Below are positions 33,522 to 43,399 of a stretch of DNA of 64,000 nucleotides, one piece after another. Made by a program: the position numbers and the translations under genes. The stretch lies in the NCBI GenBank assembly GCA_947095985.1, contig CAMUPZ010000001.1, forward strand, positions 1-64,000, read 5' to 3'. The stretch's first letter is position 1. Every line of letters starts with the position of its first letter. The notes under the pieces were generated by a model. That model ran no database searches. It saw only the letters and a program-made list of their open reading frames with translations, and was not told where the DNA came from. The DNA is from an uncultured Candidatus Saccharibacteria bacterium (lineage in GTDB: Bacteria; Patescibacteriota; Saccharimonadia; Saccharimonadales; Saccharimonadaceae).

Positions 33522-34661
33522 TTAGAAGTAGACGTAAGTCAATCCTGAAGCCGAACGCGTGTAATATCGATACAGGCCGTCCCACTTCCAATTATAGTCG
33601 CTAACAGTAATTGTACCATTACCATTGACAGATTCGACATACATGACATGACCGTATTCCCCCTCCATGAACACTGCTGCCGAACCTACTTTTGGCGTTG
33701 AGCCACTGGATATGCCATGACGAGCTGCTGTTGATGGCCACTGATTAGCGTTACCCGCACCGCCGAAGTGTGGTACGTAACGACCGGTACTATGGATCTT
33801 CCAAGCTACATAGCTCACACACTCGCGCGTGTACAATCCCCACGGATCAACATAAGCGTCCAGTGGCGCATTTGCCCAAGCACCTGGATAACCGCCACCG
33901 CCTGGAATGCCGCCCGGGATTGATACACCACTTCTACTAAGAGACCGTCGGTTAGCTGCGACCTGCTCTTCTCGCAACTTCGCTACCTCGGAATTGCGCT
34001 TCTGAGCCAGCGCCGCATAGTTATTTTGGTCATTCTTTGTATCAGCGATAAGCTTTGCTTTCTCGGATTGCTTATAAGCCATAGCGTTGCGTTGCAATTC
34101 TTGATCGCGCAACGTATTCTCGACAGATTTCTTATTTTCTTCCAACTTTTTCTGCAAAGATTTAATCTCTTTAATTTTATCGTTAAGAGAAGATTTTAAT
34201 GAACTTCGCTGCTCCTGCTTATCGATATAATCACTAATATTCTTTGAGCTGGCTAACATCTCCAACGGAGAAATCTGATCGTCAACATATAGGTCTGCTA
34301 AAATCCGACCCATAGCCTTCCGATTTTGTTTAATAGACGCTTCGTTCTTTTTTATCTGGTCATTTAGATTATTAATCTTTGTCTGGCTATCAGCAATTTG
34401 CGCCTGAATAGCCGCAATCTGACCATTAATCTTGTCTAATTCTGACTGCAGACTGTCAGCCATCTGCCCCAGGCGTGAAGCCTCGGAGTTATAACTTTCT
34501 GCTTCCTTTTGCTTTGCTTGGATTTCGGCATTATAATCACGCGCCAATACGTGCGACGCCAAGCCAAAAACGCCCGACCCAGCGAGCAATACAGACATCG
34601 CCACCAGAGACGCTCTGCTGACTAATGATACCGAAACTGGTGTGGTGGACCGTAGTTTCAT
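33522..34661 (-). CDS. Secreted coiled-coil CHAP peptidoglycan hydrolase (PcsB-like)
   Basis: A 379-residue exported protein: signal peptide (about 1-42, ending S-H-V-L-A-R), a long coiled coil (about 45-250, QKEAESYNSEASRLGQ start) and a C-terminal CHAP domain (about 275-379). The CHAP cysteine lies in YTRECVSYVAWK and the histidine in GEYGHVMYVE, with N-W-K-W near the end. This is the architecture of PcsB, the cell-separation hydrolase gated by FtsEX; here the gene directly follows ftsX. The frame runs to 34697, but TTGACA (34692-34697), 18 bases and TACTAT (34668-34673) mark a promoter ending 6 bases before ATG 34661. Confidence 0.88.
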   Translation of the reverse strand: MKLRSTTPVSVSLVSRASLVAMSVLLAGSGVFGLASHVLARDYNAEIQAKQKEAESYNSEASRLGQMADSLQSELDKINGQIAAIQAQIADSQTKINNLNDQIKKNEASIKQNRKAMGRILADLYVDDQISPLEMLASSKNISDYIDKQEQRSSLKSSLNDKIKEIKSLQKKLEENKKSVENTLRDQELQRNAMAYKQSEKAKLIADTKNDQNNYAALAQKRNSEVAKLREEQVAANRRSLSRSGVSIPGGIPGGGGYPGAWANAPLDAYVDPWGLYTRECVSYVAWKIHSTGRYVPHFGGAGNANQWPSTAARHGISSGSTPKVGSAAVFMEGEYGHVMYVESVNGNGTITVSDYNWKWDGLYRYYTRSASGLTYVYF

Positions 34662-34667
34662 GCATCT

Positions 34668-34697
34668 ATAGTAGCATAAGCGTAATCCGACTGTCAA
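34668..34697 (-). promoter_or_regulatory. Promoter of the CHAP hydrolase gene
   Basis: TTGACA at 34692-34697, 18-base spacer, extended -10 TGCTACTAT (TACTAT at 34668-34673). One of the few full -35/-10 promoters here. It allows expression apart from ftsEX. Confidence 0.8.
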
Positions 34698-34704
34698 GGA
34701 TATT

Positions 34705-35688
34705 TTATAGTTTAAGATATTTACGTGTTGCCACCCAAGACGAGGCTACGCCGATTGTCGCACCGACCAAAATCATACCTAAGAAAACCAACCCGCCATA
34801 AACTGTTAAATGCCCTAAAAGATTATCAACTGGAATACCGTACTTCGTCATTGGGTCGTGAGCAAAAAACAGTAAACTATAGCCAGCCACTGTGGCGATA
34901 ATTGCTGCAATGAACCCATACATTATTGCCTCAACAATAAACGGACCCCTAATAAAGCTGCGTTCAGCACCGATTAACTTCATCATTTCAATCTCATCTT
35001 TGCGGTTGAAGATTGCCATGCGGATAGTATTAAAGACCACCAGTGAAGATATCACCACAAACACTACTGTAGCAATCGAACCGCCTATACTAGCCAGCCG
35101 TACCCAATTGCCCACCGTCTTAATGGCCTGTTGGCGCTCGCCTGAGAATGATGGCTCCCTGCGAGGATCTTTATATTTTTTATACAAATCGTCGGTTTTA
35201 ACAAAATTATTTAATGACTGTTGATTATTCAATTCCTTAACGGAAACACGAAGCGTCGCCGACATTTCGTTGCTAGATTCGCGAATTGCCTCTAGTGTAT
35301 CTGGATCATCCTTATTTTGCTCAGCCTGCTTTTCTCTAGCCTCTGCTGCAGAAATATACTTTACGCTGTCTACGTTATCTAGTTTTTCAATACGAGATTT
35401 GATAGTATTTATGGTCTTTTCAGGAGTATCACCCTTCAAATAAATTGACATATCAGCACGTTTAGAGACATTTGAGACGGTATCAACCAAAATCTGTCGT
35501 GCCGACAAAGTCATAAATACAATTATTAGTGTCACACTCATCACCGCAGTGGCGGCAATCGTCAACCAAGCATTACGGCTAAAGTTATTAATACCATACC
35601 GACACATCCGCACAAAAGTCAACCAGCCCCGTCGGCGTTGACGTATACGAATATTATCCTTACTTTTACTGGATTTAGATGATTTCAT
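34705..35688 (-). CDS. ftsX: Cell division protein FtsX
   Basis: A 327-residue membrane protein: N-terminal cytoplasmic part, four membrane helices (about 40-62, 195-220, 250-275, 290-315) and a large external loop between helices 1 and 2 (about 70-190), which in relatives contacts the wall hydrolase. The family block RKDEIEMMKLIGAERSFIRGPFIVEA is present in pieces after helix 2. Start overlaps the ftsE stop by one base (TAATG). With FtsE it transmits ATP-driven change to the external CHAP enzyme. Confidence 0.92.
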   Translation of the reverse strand: MKSSKSSKSKDNIRIRQRRRGWLTFVRMCRYGINNFSRNAWLTIAATAVMSVTLIIVFMTLSARQILVDTVSNVSKRADMSIYLKGDTPEKTINTIKSRIEKLDNVDSVKYISAAEAREKQAEQNKDDPDTLEAIRESSNEMSATLRVSVKELNNQQSLNNFVKTDDLYKKYKDPRREPSFSGERQQAIKTVGNWVRLASIGGSIATVVFVVISSLVVFNTIRMAIFNRKDEIEMMKLIGAERSFIRGPFIVEAIMYGFIAAIIATVAGYSLLFFAHDPMTKYGIPVDNLLGHLTVYGGLVFLGMILVGATIGVASSWVATRKYLKL

Positions 35689-36371
35689 TATTGCTTATAA
35701 CTCCCCCTCGCCTGATCAGAGGTGATTTTACCATGATCAATTGTAATAACGCGCCGCTTCAATTTGTTAACAATCTCTACGTTGTGAGTCGTCAAAATAA
35801 CCGTCGTGCCATACTTGTTAATCTTTTCCAGTAAGCGAACAATATCCCAGCTGTGCTTTGGGTCCAAGTTTCCAGTCGGCTCATCGGCAATTAGAATCTT
35901 CGGCTGCCGCACCACCGCCCTGGCAATTGCCACGCGCTGACGCTCTCCACCAGAAAGCTGATGTGGAAATTGCTTTTCCTTACCCTTAAGACCAACCAAC
36001 TCAATCACCTTCGGCACAGTTGATTTAATCTCTCGATTAGTCATTCCCGCAATCTCTAGGGCAAACGCCACATTCTCAAACACCGTCCGATTCGGAAGCA
36101 ACTTAAAATCCTGAAACACCACACCAATCTTACGACGCAACAACGGAATGTGCTTATCCTTCAAATTATCATAATCAATTCCACCAACCACAATTTTTCC
36201 AGAGCTCGGTTTCTCTTCTCTTGTCAAAAGCTTCAATAGTGTTGATTTACCAGCACCCGACGTACCAACAATAATTACAAACTCGCCAGCACCAACATGA
36301 ATGCTAGCTCGATTCAGTGCCGGCTTATTACTTTTACCATAATTCTTCGTTACCCTATCTAACAGAATCAT
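35688..36371 (-). CDS. ftsE: Cell division ATP-binding protein FtsE
   Basis: A 227-residue ABC ATPase: Walker A VGTSGAGKSTLLK (about 36-48), Q-loop VFQDFKLLPNRTV, signature LSGGERQRVAIARA, Walker B ILIADEPTGNLDP and the switch histidine in TTHNVE. The sequence RTVFENVAFALEIAG is typical of FtsE. A TTG codon at 36374 is also in frame, but ATG 36371 lies 7 bases after TGGTATAAT (36379-36384) and is the better start. Confidence 0.93.
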   Translation of the reverse strand: MILLDRVTKNYGKSNKPALNRASIHVGAGEFVIIVGTSGAGKSTLLKLLTREEKPSSGKIVVGGIDYDNLKDKHIPLLRRKIGVVFQDFKLLPNRTVFENVAFALEIAGMTNREIKSTVPKVIELVGLKGKEKQFPHQLSGGERQRVAIARAVVRQPKILIADEPTGNLDPKHSWDIVRLLEKINKYGTTVILTTHNVEIVNKLKRRVITIDHGKITSDQARGSYKQ

Positions 36372-36391
36372 CAATAGTATTATACCATAAG

Positions 36392-37483
36392 CTAAATATT
36401 TTTAGAATTAGCGTTCTGCTCTAAATATGCCGTGATAAATTCATCAATATCACCGTCCAATACTCCCTGGGCATTACGGTTTTCGTACTTAGTGCGAGTA
36501 TCTTTGACTAATGTATACGGATGTAAAACATAATTTCTAATCTGGCTACCCCAGTTGGCCGACTCGCCAGCCCTCAGATCAGACAAAGCTTCAGCATGCT
36601 GCTCCAACTTCATCGCTAGCAATTTGGAGCGCAAAATCTTTAATGCCATCTCTTTATTTTGGATCTGCGAACGCTCATTCTGAATCGCCACGGTAATACC
36701 AGTAGGAATGTGCGTCACCCGTACTGCTGAGTCGGTCGTGTTCACCCCTTGACCACCCTTGCCACCCGAGCGGTAAACATCAATCCTCAGATCATTCGGA
36801 TCAATCGCAATTTCATCTGGCGTATCGATCTTTGGCAGCACTTCCACCAACGCAAAGCTGGTCTGACGCAAATTGTCGGCATTAAACGGACTCAGTCGCA
36901 CCAACCGATGTACGCCGTTCTCTGAACGCATTTTTCCGTAAGCAAACGGCCCAGAAATCTCCAAAACAACAGTTTTAATTCCAGCATCATCATTAGTCGA
37001 TCGCTCCAGTGTGTCGGTTTTCATACCTGACTTTTCTGCCCAGCGTAAATACATTCGCTCCAACATCGCTGCAAAATCCTGAGCATCCAAACCACCCACA
37101 CCAGCGGAAATCCGCACAATTGCCGAGCGATTATCGTATTCACCAGAGAACAACAAATCCGTTTTATGAATCTCAAACGCCTTTTCAATTGCCGCCACCT
37201 GCGTCTGAAACTCTGGCAACAAATCATCATCGCCAAGCTCCATCAACTCAGCCATGTCACCCACCTGCACCGTCAACGTCTGCCACGGCTCAACCGTTTG
37301 ACGAAGACTAGCTGCATGCTTGGTCAATTCTTGAGCGTGATCAGGGTTATTCCAAATCTCTGGCTGATTAAGCTGCTCGTCCAGCTCTGCCAATTTCTGC
37401 TCCAGCTCAGAAAACTTCAGTGCCTCCTTAGTCTGCTCAATTTCCTTTTCCAACTCTCCAATTTTCTTTTTTAGCGGTTGCAT
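36392..37483 (-). CDS. prfB: Peptide chain release factor 2
   Basis: A 363-residue class I release factor. Coiled N-terminus, domain with IRISAGVGGLDAQDFAAMLERMYLRW, the GGQ catalytic loop in YRSGGKGGQGVNTTDSAVR (about 242-260), and a tripeptide region that fits RF2 (anticodon-like SPF in LVRLSPFNA). It reads UGA and UAA stops. The gene is one continuous frame, without the internal TGA frameshift site common in RF2 genes. TGGTACAAT ends 7 bases before the ATG. Located before ftsE, an arrangement also common in other bacteria. Confidence 0.95.
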   Translation of the reverse strand: MQPLKKKIGELEKEIEQTKEALKFSELEQKLAELDEQLNQPEIWNNPDHAQELTKHAASLRQTVEPWQTLTVQVGDMAELMELGDDDLLPEFQTQVAAIEKAFEIHKTDLLFSGEYDNRSAIVRISAGVGGLDAQDFAAMLERMYLRWAEKSGMKTDTLERSTNDDAGIKTVVLEISGPFAYGKMRSENGVHRLVRLSPFNADNLRQTSFALVEVLPKIDTPDEIAIDPNDLRIDVYRSGGKGGQGVNTTDSAVRVTHIPTGITVAIQNERSQIQNKEMALKILRSKLLAMKLEQHAEALSDLRAGESANWGSQIRNYVLHPYTLVKDTRTKYENRNAQGVLDGDIDEFITAYLEQNANSKNI

Positions 37484-37534
37484 ATATTCTATTGTACCAT
37501 TTTTCAGAAGCAGCTTCTCTGCTAGAATATGAGA
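37484..37534. promoter_or_regulatory. Divergent prfB/hpt promoter region
   Basis: Leftward TACAAT (37491-37496) ends 7 bases before prfB; rightward TAGAAT (37523-37528) ends 6 bases before hpt. Between them is a 13-base palindrome AGAAGC-A-GCTTCT (37506-37518), a candidate operator. Confidence 0.55.
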
Positions 37535-38074
37535 ATGGATAACGACATTGAAAAGATTTTATTTACCAGCGAAGACATTAAAGCAGCCATTCAAAAACTT
37601 GGACAAAAATTAACCGAGGATTACCAAGATAAAAATCCAATCGTTGTGGGGATTTTACGCGGTGCGGCACCGTTCATGATTGATTTGATACGAGCGATGG
37701 ATTGCTACATGGAAATTGATTTTATGGCAGTTTCCAGTTACGGCGACGACACGGAATCTTCTGGTACGGTGAAGATTATTAAGGATTTGGATACTGATGT
37801 TACCGATCGGCACGTGCTGATAGTTGAGGACATTATTGACAGTGGTCGAACCGCCCAAGCGTTGAGGAAATTGTTCGCCGCCAAGAATGCCGCCTCGGTA
37901 AAAATATGTTCATTATTAGATAAGCCTGAACGGCGTGAAGTTGACATTCAGGCAGACTACATCGGCATCGATACACCAAATGAGTTTGTTGTCGGCTATG
38001 GTCTGGATTTTCGCCAGCAATACCGAAACTTGCCATACATTGGCGTGTTAAAACCAGAAGTTTACCAAAGTTAA
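37535..38074 (+). CDS. hpt: Hypoxanthine phosphoribosyltransferase
   Basis: A 179-residue type I phosphoribosyltransferase that joins hypoxanthine or guanine to PRPP for purine salvage. PRPP motif [17 protein letters not shown] (about 92-108), early [17 protein letters not shown] with the catalytic-site loop, the flexible [11 protein letters not shown] loop, and the late [19 protein letters not shown]. The first ATG at 37529 overlaps the spacing to the TAGAAT box, so ATG 37535 (MDNDIEK) is chosen. Tail to tail with murD, with a four-base overlap. Salvage fits the loss of de novo purine synthesis in this group. Confidence 0.93.
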   Translation: MDNDIEKILFTSEDIKAAIQKLGQKLTEDYQDKNPIVVGILRGAAPFMIDLIRAMDCYMEIDFMAVSSYGDDTESSGTVKIIKDLDTDVTDRHVLIVEDIIDSGRTAQALRKLFAAKNAASVKICSLLDKPERREVDIQADYIGIDTPNEFVVGYGLDFRQQYRNLPYIGVLKPEVYQS

Positions 38075-39315
38075 AGCTTTTCTACAGCCGCCACGAACTG
38101 CTCGCCGCGGTCATTATAGCTCTTAAACATGTCAAAACTGGCGGCGGCTGGGCTGAGAATTACCACGTCGCCAGGCTGAGCTTGGCTTTTTGCCGTCTTA
38201 ACCACCTCTGGCATCATTGCCATTTTTAAGCATACAACTCGGCAAGAGACTTTTTCCTCGCTTAAAGCCTTGGCAATTTCACTAGCATTTTCACCGTTAA
38301 TAACCACTGCTCGCATTTGCTGAGCCGCAATTTCACTCGCCAATTCTCTATAATCCGCCCCCTTATCAGATCCGCCCAAAATCAGAATCTTTGGCTCGGC
38401 GAAAGATTTTAGTGCAGCAACGGCACTACCAGGCGTAGTCGAGATGCTATCGTCATAATACTTCACGCCATTTTTTTCAGCGACAAACTTTAAACGGTGC
38501 GGCAAACCCGTAAAATTGCTCAGCCCAGCTTTTATGTCATTATCAGAAATATCAGGAATGATCGCACATGCTGCCAAGATTGCGGCACAGGCATTATCGA
38601 TACTATGTTTTCCTGGCAGGCGAATTGCCGAAATTATATCACCCGAAAGAGTGAACGGATATCCTTTTTTCTGTGCCAAACTAACGCTGGCAATTGATGA
38701 ACTAAACTCATTTTTAGAGTTATAAATTAGATAGTCATCTGCAGTCTGGAATCTGGCAATATTCGACTTCGCCAACAAATAGTCATCAAAGTCAGCATGA
38801 ACATTCAAATGATCTGGTTCAATCATCAGCACCACAGCCACATGCGGCGACTTTTCCAGATCCCACAACTGAAAACTCGACAGCTCATAAACGATGATGT
38901 CATTTTTCTTAATCTCGGGCAGAATATCCAATGCTGGCACGCCGATATTCCCCACCAGATGTACCGTTTTTCCAGCCGCCCGCAAAATACTAGCGACCAG
39001 GCTGCACGTTGTTCCCTTACCTTTCGTCCCAGTTACGCCGATAATCGTGGCTGGACATTCTGCAAAAAACTCATTCGTCGCCGACCAAATTTGACCGCTG
39101 GTTTTTATTTTTTCTGGCGAAAGACTGGGAGATCTTATGATTAAATCCGCGTTGCCCAAACCAGCAAACCCCGTTTGAAAAGAAACGCCATCTGGCAGAT
39201 TATCGACAGAATCTCGCTCGTCAGCCACCAAAAAACTGGCACTCGGAAACTTTTTCTGGAAATAACGCAGATTAGATTGACCTTCGACCCCATAGCCAGC
39301 GATGACAATTTTCAT
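38071..39315 (-). CDS. murD: UDP-N-acetylmuramoylalanine--D-glutamate ligase
   Basis: A 414-residue Mur ligase that adds D-glutamate to UDP-MurNAc-Ala. Rossmann N-terminus ([17 protein letters not shown]), ATP loop [20 protein letters not shown] (about 93-112), [31 protein letters not shown] in pieces, [15 protein letters not shown], and the C-terminal [18 protein letters not shown] with GGSDKGADY. Length is a little short of the usual 430-450. It is 28 kb away from the dcw cluster, where it usually sits. TGATATAAT ends 6 bases before the ATG. Confidence 0.94.
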   Translation of the reverse strand: MKIVIAGYGVEGQSNLRYFQKKFPSASFLVADERDSVDNLPDGVSFQTGFAGLGNADLIIRSPSLSPEKIKTSGQIWSATNEFFAECPATIIGVTGTKGKGTTCSLVASILRAAGKTVHLVGNIGVPALDILPEIKKNDIIVYELSSFQLWDLEKSPHVAVVLMIEPDHLNVHADFDDYLLAKSNIARFQTADDYLIYNSKNEFSSSIASVSLAQKKGYPFTLSGDIISAIRLPGKHSIDNACAAILAACAIIPDISDNDIKAGLSNFTGLPHRLKFVAEKNGVKYYDDSISTTPGSAVAALKSFAEPKILILGGSDKGADYRELASEIAAQQMRAVVINGENASEIAKALSEEKVSCRVVCLKMAMMPEVVKTAKSQAQPGDVVILSPAAASFDMFKSYNDRGEQFVAAVEKL

Positions 39316-39351
39316 AACATAATTATATCACGGTCAATCTATATAATATCT

Positions 39352-40629
39352 TTAGAAAAGCTTACTCAGCTTATCGTGTAGCTTCGTCAGCAACTCTTTT
39401 TCTTCTGAACTGACTGCTGCCAGGGTCCATGTATTTGCTGCAAAGAATTGACGAGCCGTCTCAATCATCTGTTCCGAAGTGACTGCCAAAATCGAAGCTG
39501 GCACCCCGTCATAATCCCTAACAAAATCATCAGCAAAATACCGGCCTACGTAAAAATTACTGATCTGACCAACTGTCTGAGCGCCCATCTGATAACGACC
39601 CAGCGAGTATGATTTAACACTTTCTAAATCTTCAGCAGAGATAGAGCCAGATAAAACTCGCTTTAATTCTCTGACGATGATATCAAATAGCTTTTCGGCC
39701 GTATCAATATTCACTTGCCCGCCAAAATCCCAGGCCGAATCATAAAAACCGACTGAGGTATCACTAAATATACTGTAAGCCAAGCCCTTTTTACGCGCCG
39801 AACCAAAAATCCTTGAACTCATCGTGCCAGTAAGTATATGATTTAAGGCACTCATAGCGTCAGCCTCTTCATCTGTTAATTCACGCGACACGACCATTGA
39901 CCAGCCAAATGTCAGATTTGTTGCTTCTTTGCGTCGAATCAGAACCGGATTTGCCCTACGAGGCTCATCATGCGGAATCGCAAACCTCTCACCAGTCTCC
40001 AATTGCCACCCCTCCAAATGCTCCTTAATAGCAGACTTTCGCCCTGTCAATTTTCCAGCCACCACAAACCGCATATTATTCAAAGTGTGCGTACGCTTAT
40101 GGTGATTTTTTATATCTTTAAGCTCAATATTAGCAATCGTCTTTAATCGCTGATTATAGGTCAATATATCCTCACCCAGTGCCTGCTGGATGCGTGGCCA
40201 CATCACACGGTTATGATTATTAAGATAGCCCGTTAATTCAGAACGAACATTGCCCTTTTCTGCCTCCAGCTCATCAGTATTGAAGCGCGGCGTTGTAATT
40301 GCTAACCGCTGGAGTTCCAATATCCGGTCCCATTCAAAATCAGCACAGATTGCCTCGTAAACCATCGAATAATCTGACGTATAAGCATTATGATAGGCGC
40401 CATTTTTAGTGAATTCTTGCTCATAATTATGCTCTGAGCGGAATTTTTCATTAGCGCCAAATGCCATATGCTCCATAATATGCGCCGTTTCATAGATATT
40501 TTTATCTAGGACATAACGATTGCCCGCCCTAAATTGCACCTGAAAACTCATCACTGTAGCGTCTGGGACATCAATCAGTAAACCACGCGCGCCATTTTTC
40601 AGCCTAACTTCTTCAACTGTATGTTTCAT
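39352..40629 (-). CDS. M16 family zinc peptidase
   Basis: A 425-residue insulinase-family peptidase. The inverted zinc motif HxxEH is seen in TAHIMEHMAFG (about 48-56), and the distal glutamate in ELEAEKGNVRSEL (about 122-134). The second half is the usual inactive partner domain, with the R-Y motif SLGRYQMGAQTVGQI. Such proteins act as peptide or presequence-like peptidases. No signal peptide is visible. It follows secA by 15 bases, so the pair may be cotranscribed. Confidence 0.88.
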   Translation of the reverse strand: MKHTVEEVRLKNGARGLLIDVPDATVMSFQVQFRAGNRYVLDKNIYETAHIMEHMAFGANEKFRSEHNYEQEFTKNGAYHNAYTSDYSMVYEAICADFEWDRILELQRLAITTPRFNTDELEAEKGNVRSELTGYLNNHNRVMWPRIQQALGEDILTYNQRLKTIANIELKDIKNHHKRTHTLNNMRFVVAGKLTGRKSAIKEHLEGWQLETGERFAIPHDEPRRANPVLIRRKEATNLTFGWSMVVSRELTDEEADAMSALNHILTGTMSSRIFGSARKKGLAYSIFSDTSVGFYDSAWDFGGQVNIDTAEKLFDIIVRELKRVLSGSISAEDLESVKSYSLGRYQMGAQTVGQISNFYVGRYFADDFVRDYDGVPASILAVTSEQMIETARQFFAANTWTLAAVSSEEKELLTKLHDKLSKLF

Positions 40630-40644
40630 CGCCTAACTTTCTGA

Positions 40645-43275
40645 CTACTTACGATTCTTTTTGCGGTTTTGGCGCTGCGCTTTTTTCTTCTTGCGCGCTT
40701 GGTTTTTAGCACGATTAGATTCCGCGCTAGTCTTCCCCTTTTTCACCGAAAAGTCATCATCACGATTTTCTTCACCAGAACCAATTTCGTTCACGCCACG
40801 CTCGACGGCATTTTCTGCCAAGCGCGTCAGTTCTGTGTCGTATTCATCATCCTGTGATTGACGAACCACGGCATCAGCTTTATGGATGTTAAATATTGTC
40901 GCCAAGACTTCATTGCGTAAATTAGCCTGCAAGCTCTCAAATAGCTTCTGAGATTCTGAGCGATATTCAACCAACGGATCGCGCTGGCCAACACTACGCC
41001 AGTGAATTCCTTCACGCAAATGTTGCATGTTTTCCAAATGTTGCATCCACAATGTATCCAGCACAGCCATATAAACCTCGCGCTCAACACCACGCAAATC
41101 ATCAGCACCAATCTCAGATTCTTTAGCTGCGTAAGCTTCTTCTGCCAGCTTCAACGCCTTTTCGTAGCGAAGCTTATCTTTCTTTTCCTTGCCAATTTTT
41201 GAAAGTTTGCCCTCATCAACCGGGAAAGTCGCCACAAATTCTTCAACAAACTTTGGATTATTCTTAATTGGCAATGTCGTCAATTCACTAACTTTCGCTC
41301 TCAGCAAGCGTTCAATTTCTGGCTTAATGTTATCGCCTTCCAAAATCTTGCGGCGCATGACGTACACCACGCGGCGGTGACGATTGATGACGTTGTCGTA
41401 CTGAACAACATTTTTGCGCGTATCAAAGTTGTAACCCTCGACACGCTTTTGGGCCGCCTCCAGCGTCTTAGACACCGCGCGATTTTGAATCGGCGTTTCT
41501 TCGTCGACGCCCAGCCGATCCATCAACGCCGCGATACGCTCGCCCTGGAAAATTCGCATCAAATCATCTTCGGTCGACACGTAAAACTGCGTCTCACCTG
41601 GGTCGCCCTGACGACCGCCACGACCGCGCAGCTGATTGTCGATGCGTCGTGATTCGTGCCGCTCTGAACCGATCACCACCAGACCACCTAACTCCTTAAC
41701 GCCCTTGCCGAGCTTAATGTCGGTACCGCGTCCGGCAATGTTCGTCGCTAGCGTAATCGCACCCTTTTCACCAGCTTTCTCAATGATGGCCGCCTCACGC
41801 TCATTATTCTTAGCGTTCAAAATCTCAAACTTGATGCCTTCTTTTTCCAAATATTTAGCAATCTGCTCATTCTTGGCAATTGAACCAGAACCAACCAACA
41901 CTGGACGGCCTTGCTTGTGATAATCCTTGATGGCTTCAGCCACCGCCTTCAGCTTGCCTTTTTCGGTCTTGAAAATCAGGTCTTCTTTGTCGTCGCGAAT
42001 CACTGGCTTGTTCGGCGGAATCTGGATAACGTCCAGTGAATAAATTTGTTGAAACTCCTCAGCTTCAGTAAACGCCGTACCAGTCATACCGGAAAGCTTA
42101 TTGTACAGACGGAAATAATTCTGGAACGAAATGGTCGCTAGCGTCATGCTTTCTTCCAGCACTGGCACACCTTCTTTCGCCTCAATTGCCTGGTGCAAGC
42201 CTTCGTTGTAACGGCGTCCTTGCATCAAACGACCAGTGTGCTCATCGACGATAATCACTTCACCGTCATTAGTCACCACATAATCTTTGTCGCGCTTGAA
42301 CAATGTTTGTGCTCGCAGCGCCTGATCCATGTGGTAAACGCTGCGCACGTGATCTGGCGTGTACAAATTTTTTATACCCAACAATTTTTGGACTTTTTCC
42401 ACGCCCTCATCGGTCAACGCCACGCTGCGGCGCTTTTCATCCAAAACATAGTCCTCTGGCACTAATTTACTGGCAACCTTGGCGAAGGTGTAGTAATTAT
42501 CTGGGTTCTCTGCTGCTGGCGCCGAGATGATCAGCGGCGTCCGCGCTTCGTCGATCAAAATCGAGTCCACCTCGTCAACGATGGCAAAGTTCAGCTCGCG
42601 CTGCCTGAGCAAGTCAACGTCGTTCACCATGTTGTCGCGCAGATAGTCAAAGCCAAACTCGTTGTTGGTTCCATAGGTAATGTCCGCCGCGTAAGCCTCT
42701 TTACGCGTAACTGGGCGGAGCTTGCGCATGCGCGGATCATCATGATGCTCATTGTCATAATCCTTATCGTACACAAATGACGCTTCGTTAATGATCACAC
42801 CAGTCGTCAGGCCCAAAAAGTCATACACCTGACCCATCCAGCCCGCGTCGCGCTGCGCCAGATAATCGTTGACGGTCACCACGTGAACGCCTTTTCCTTC
42901 CAGCGCGTTCAGATAGGTTGGCAATGTCGCCACCAAAGTCTTACCTTCACCTGTCTTCATCTCAGCCACATTTCCCTCATGAAGGACCATGCCGCCGATT
43001 AGCTGAACATCATACGGACGCTCGCCGATGACACGCTTGGCTGCCTCGCGCGCCACTGCAAAGGCATCCGGCAAAATCGTATCCAAGGTTACGTTTTTCT
43101 TATCCAAACGCTTTTTCAACTCATCAGTCTGCGCCCGAAGCTCCTTATCAGACATTTTTTCATATTTGTCATTTAGACCATTGATAACGTCAACTTGTTT
43201 TCGCAGTCGTTTCAGAATCTTCTTCTGCGGATCGCCAAAAATCTTACTCAGCGCCTTTTGTTGTGTCATTGCCAT
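40645..43275 (-). CDS. secA: Protein translocase subunit SecA
   Basis: An 876-residue preprotein translocase motor. Walker A in MKTGEGKTLVATLP, YGTNNEFGFDYLRDNM, DEVDSILIDEARTPLIIS, TLATISFQNYFRLYNKLSGMTGTA in pieces, and ATNIAGRGTDIKLG with RGRGGRQGDPGETQFY. The helical scaffold and wing domains are complete. The C-terminus is basic (K/R/N-rich) and lacks the cysteine zinc motif used for SecB. The frame opens at 43311 (MKMPESEG), but the family begins near ALSKIFGDPQKK, and GAGGGAG lies 11 bases before ATG 43275, chosen as start. Confidence 0.95.
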   Translation of the reverse strand: MAMTQQKALSKIFGDPQKKILKRLRKQVDVINGLNDKYEKMSDKELRAQTDELKKRLDKKNVTLDTILPDAFAVAREAAKRVIGERPYDVQLIGGMVLHEGNVAEMKTGEGKTLVATLPTYLNALEGKGVHVVTVNDYLAQRDAGWMGQVYDFLGLTTGVIINEASFVYDKDYDNEHHDDPRMRKLRPVTRKEAYAADITYGTNNEFGFDYLRDNMVNDVDLLRQRELNFAIVDEVDSILIDEARTPLIISAPAAENPDNYYTFAKVASKLVPEDYVLDEKRRSVALTDEGVEKVQKLLGIKNLYTPDHVRSVYHMDQALRAQTLFKRDKDYVVTNDGEVIIVDEHTGRLMQGRRYNEGLHQAIEAKEGVPVLEESMTLATISFQNYFRLYNKLSGMTGTAFTEAEEFQQIYSLDVIQIPPNKPVIRDDKEDLIFKTEKGKLKAVAEAIKDYHKQGRPVLVGSGSIAKNEQIAKYLEKEGIKFEILNAKNNEREAAIIEKAGEKGAITLATNIAGRGTDIKLGKGVKELGGLVVIGSERHESRRIDNQLRGRGGRQGDPGETQFYVSTEDDLMRIFQGERIAALMDRLGVDEETPIQNRAVSKTLEAAQKRVEGYNFDTRKNVVQYDNVINRHRRVVYVMRRKILEGDNIKPEIERLLRAKVSELTTLPIKNNPKFVEEFVATFPVDEGKLSKIGKEKKDKLRYEKALKLAEEAYAAKESEIGADDLRGVEREVYMAVLDTLWMQHLENMQHLREGIHWRSVGQRDPLVEYRSESQKLFESLQANLRNEVLATIFNIHKADAVVRQSQDDEYDTELTRLAENAVERGVNEIGSGEENRDDDFSVKKGKTSAESNRAKNQARKKKKAQRQNRKKNRK

Positions 43276-43350
43276 AAAACTTAAAACTCCCTCACTTTCA
43301 GGCATTTTCAAAAACTTCTTTTATTATAGCGTTTTTAGGTCAATTTGAAA

Positions 43351-43378
43351 AGAAAAAGCGCCCAGAAAGTGAGCGCTT
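43351..43378 (-). terminator. Terminator of the hibernation factor gene
   Basis: AAGCGC (43356-43361) pairs with GCGCTT (43373-43378), followed by a T-rich run on the minus strand, 22 bases after the stop. Confidence 0.75.
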
Positions 43379-43399
43379 CATGACAACTTCAGCTAATAA

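Noticed and set aside
36392..37483. Programmed frameshift in prfB
   Set aside because: The gene is one continuous frame; no internal TGA or slippery site in the N-terminal region.
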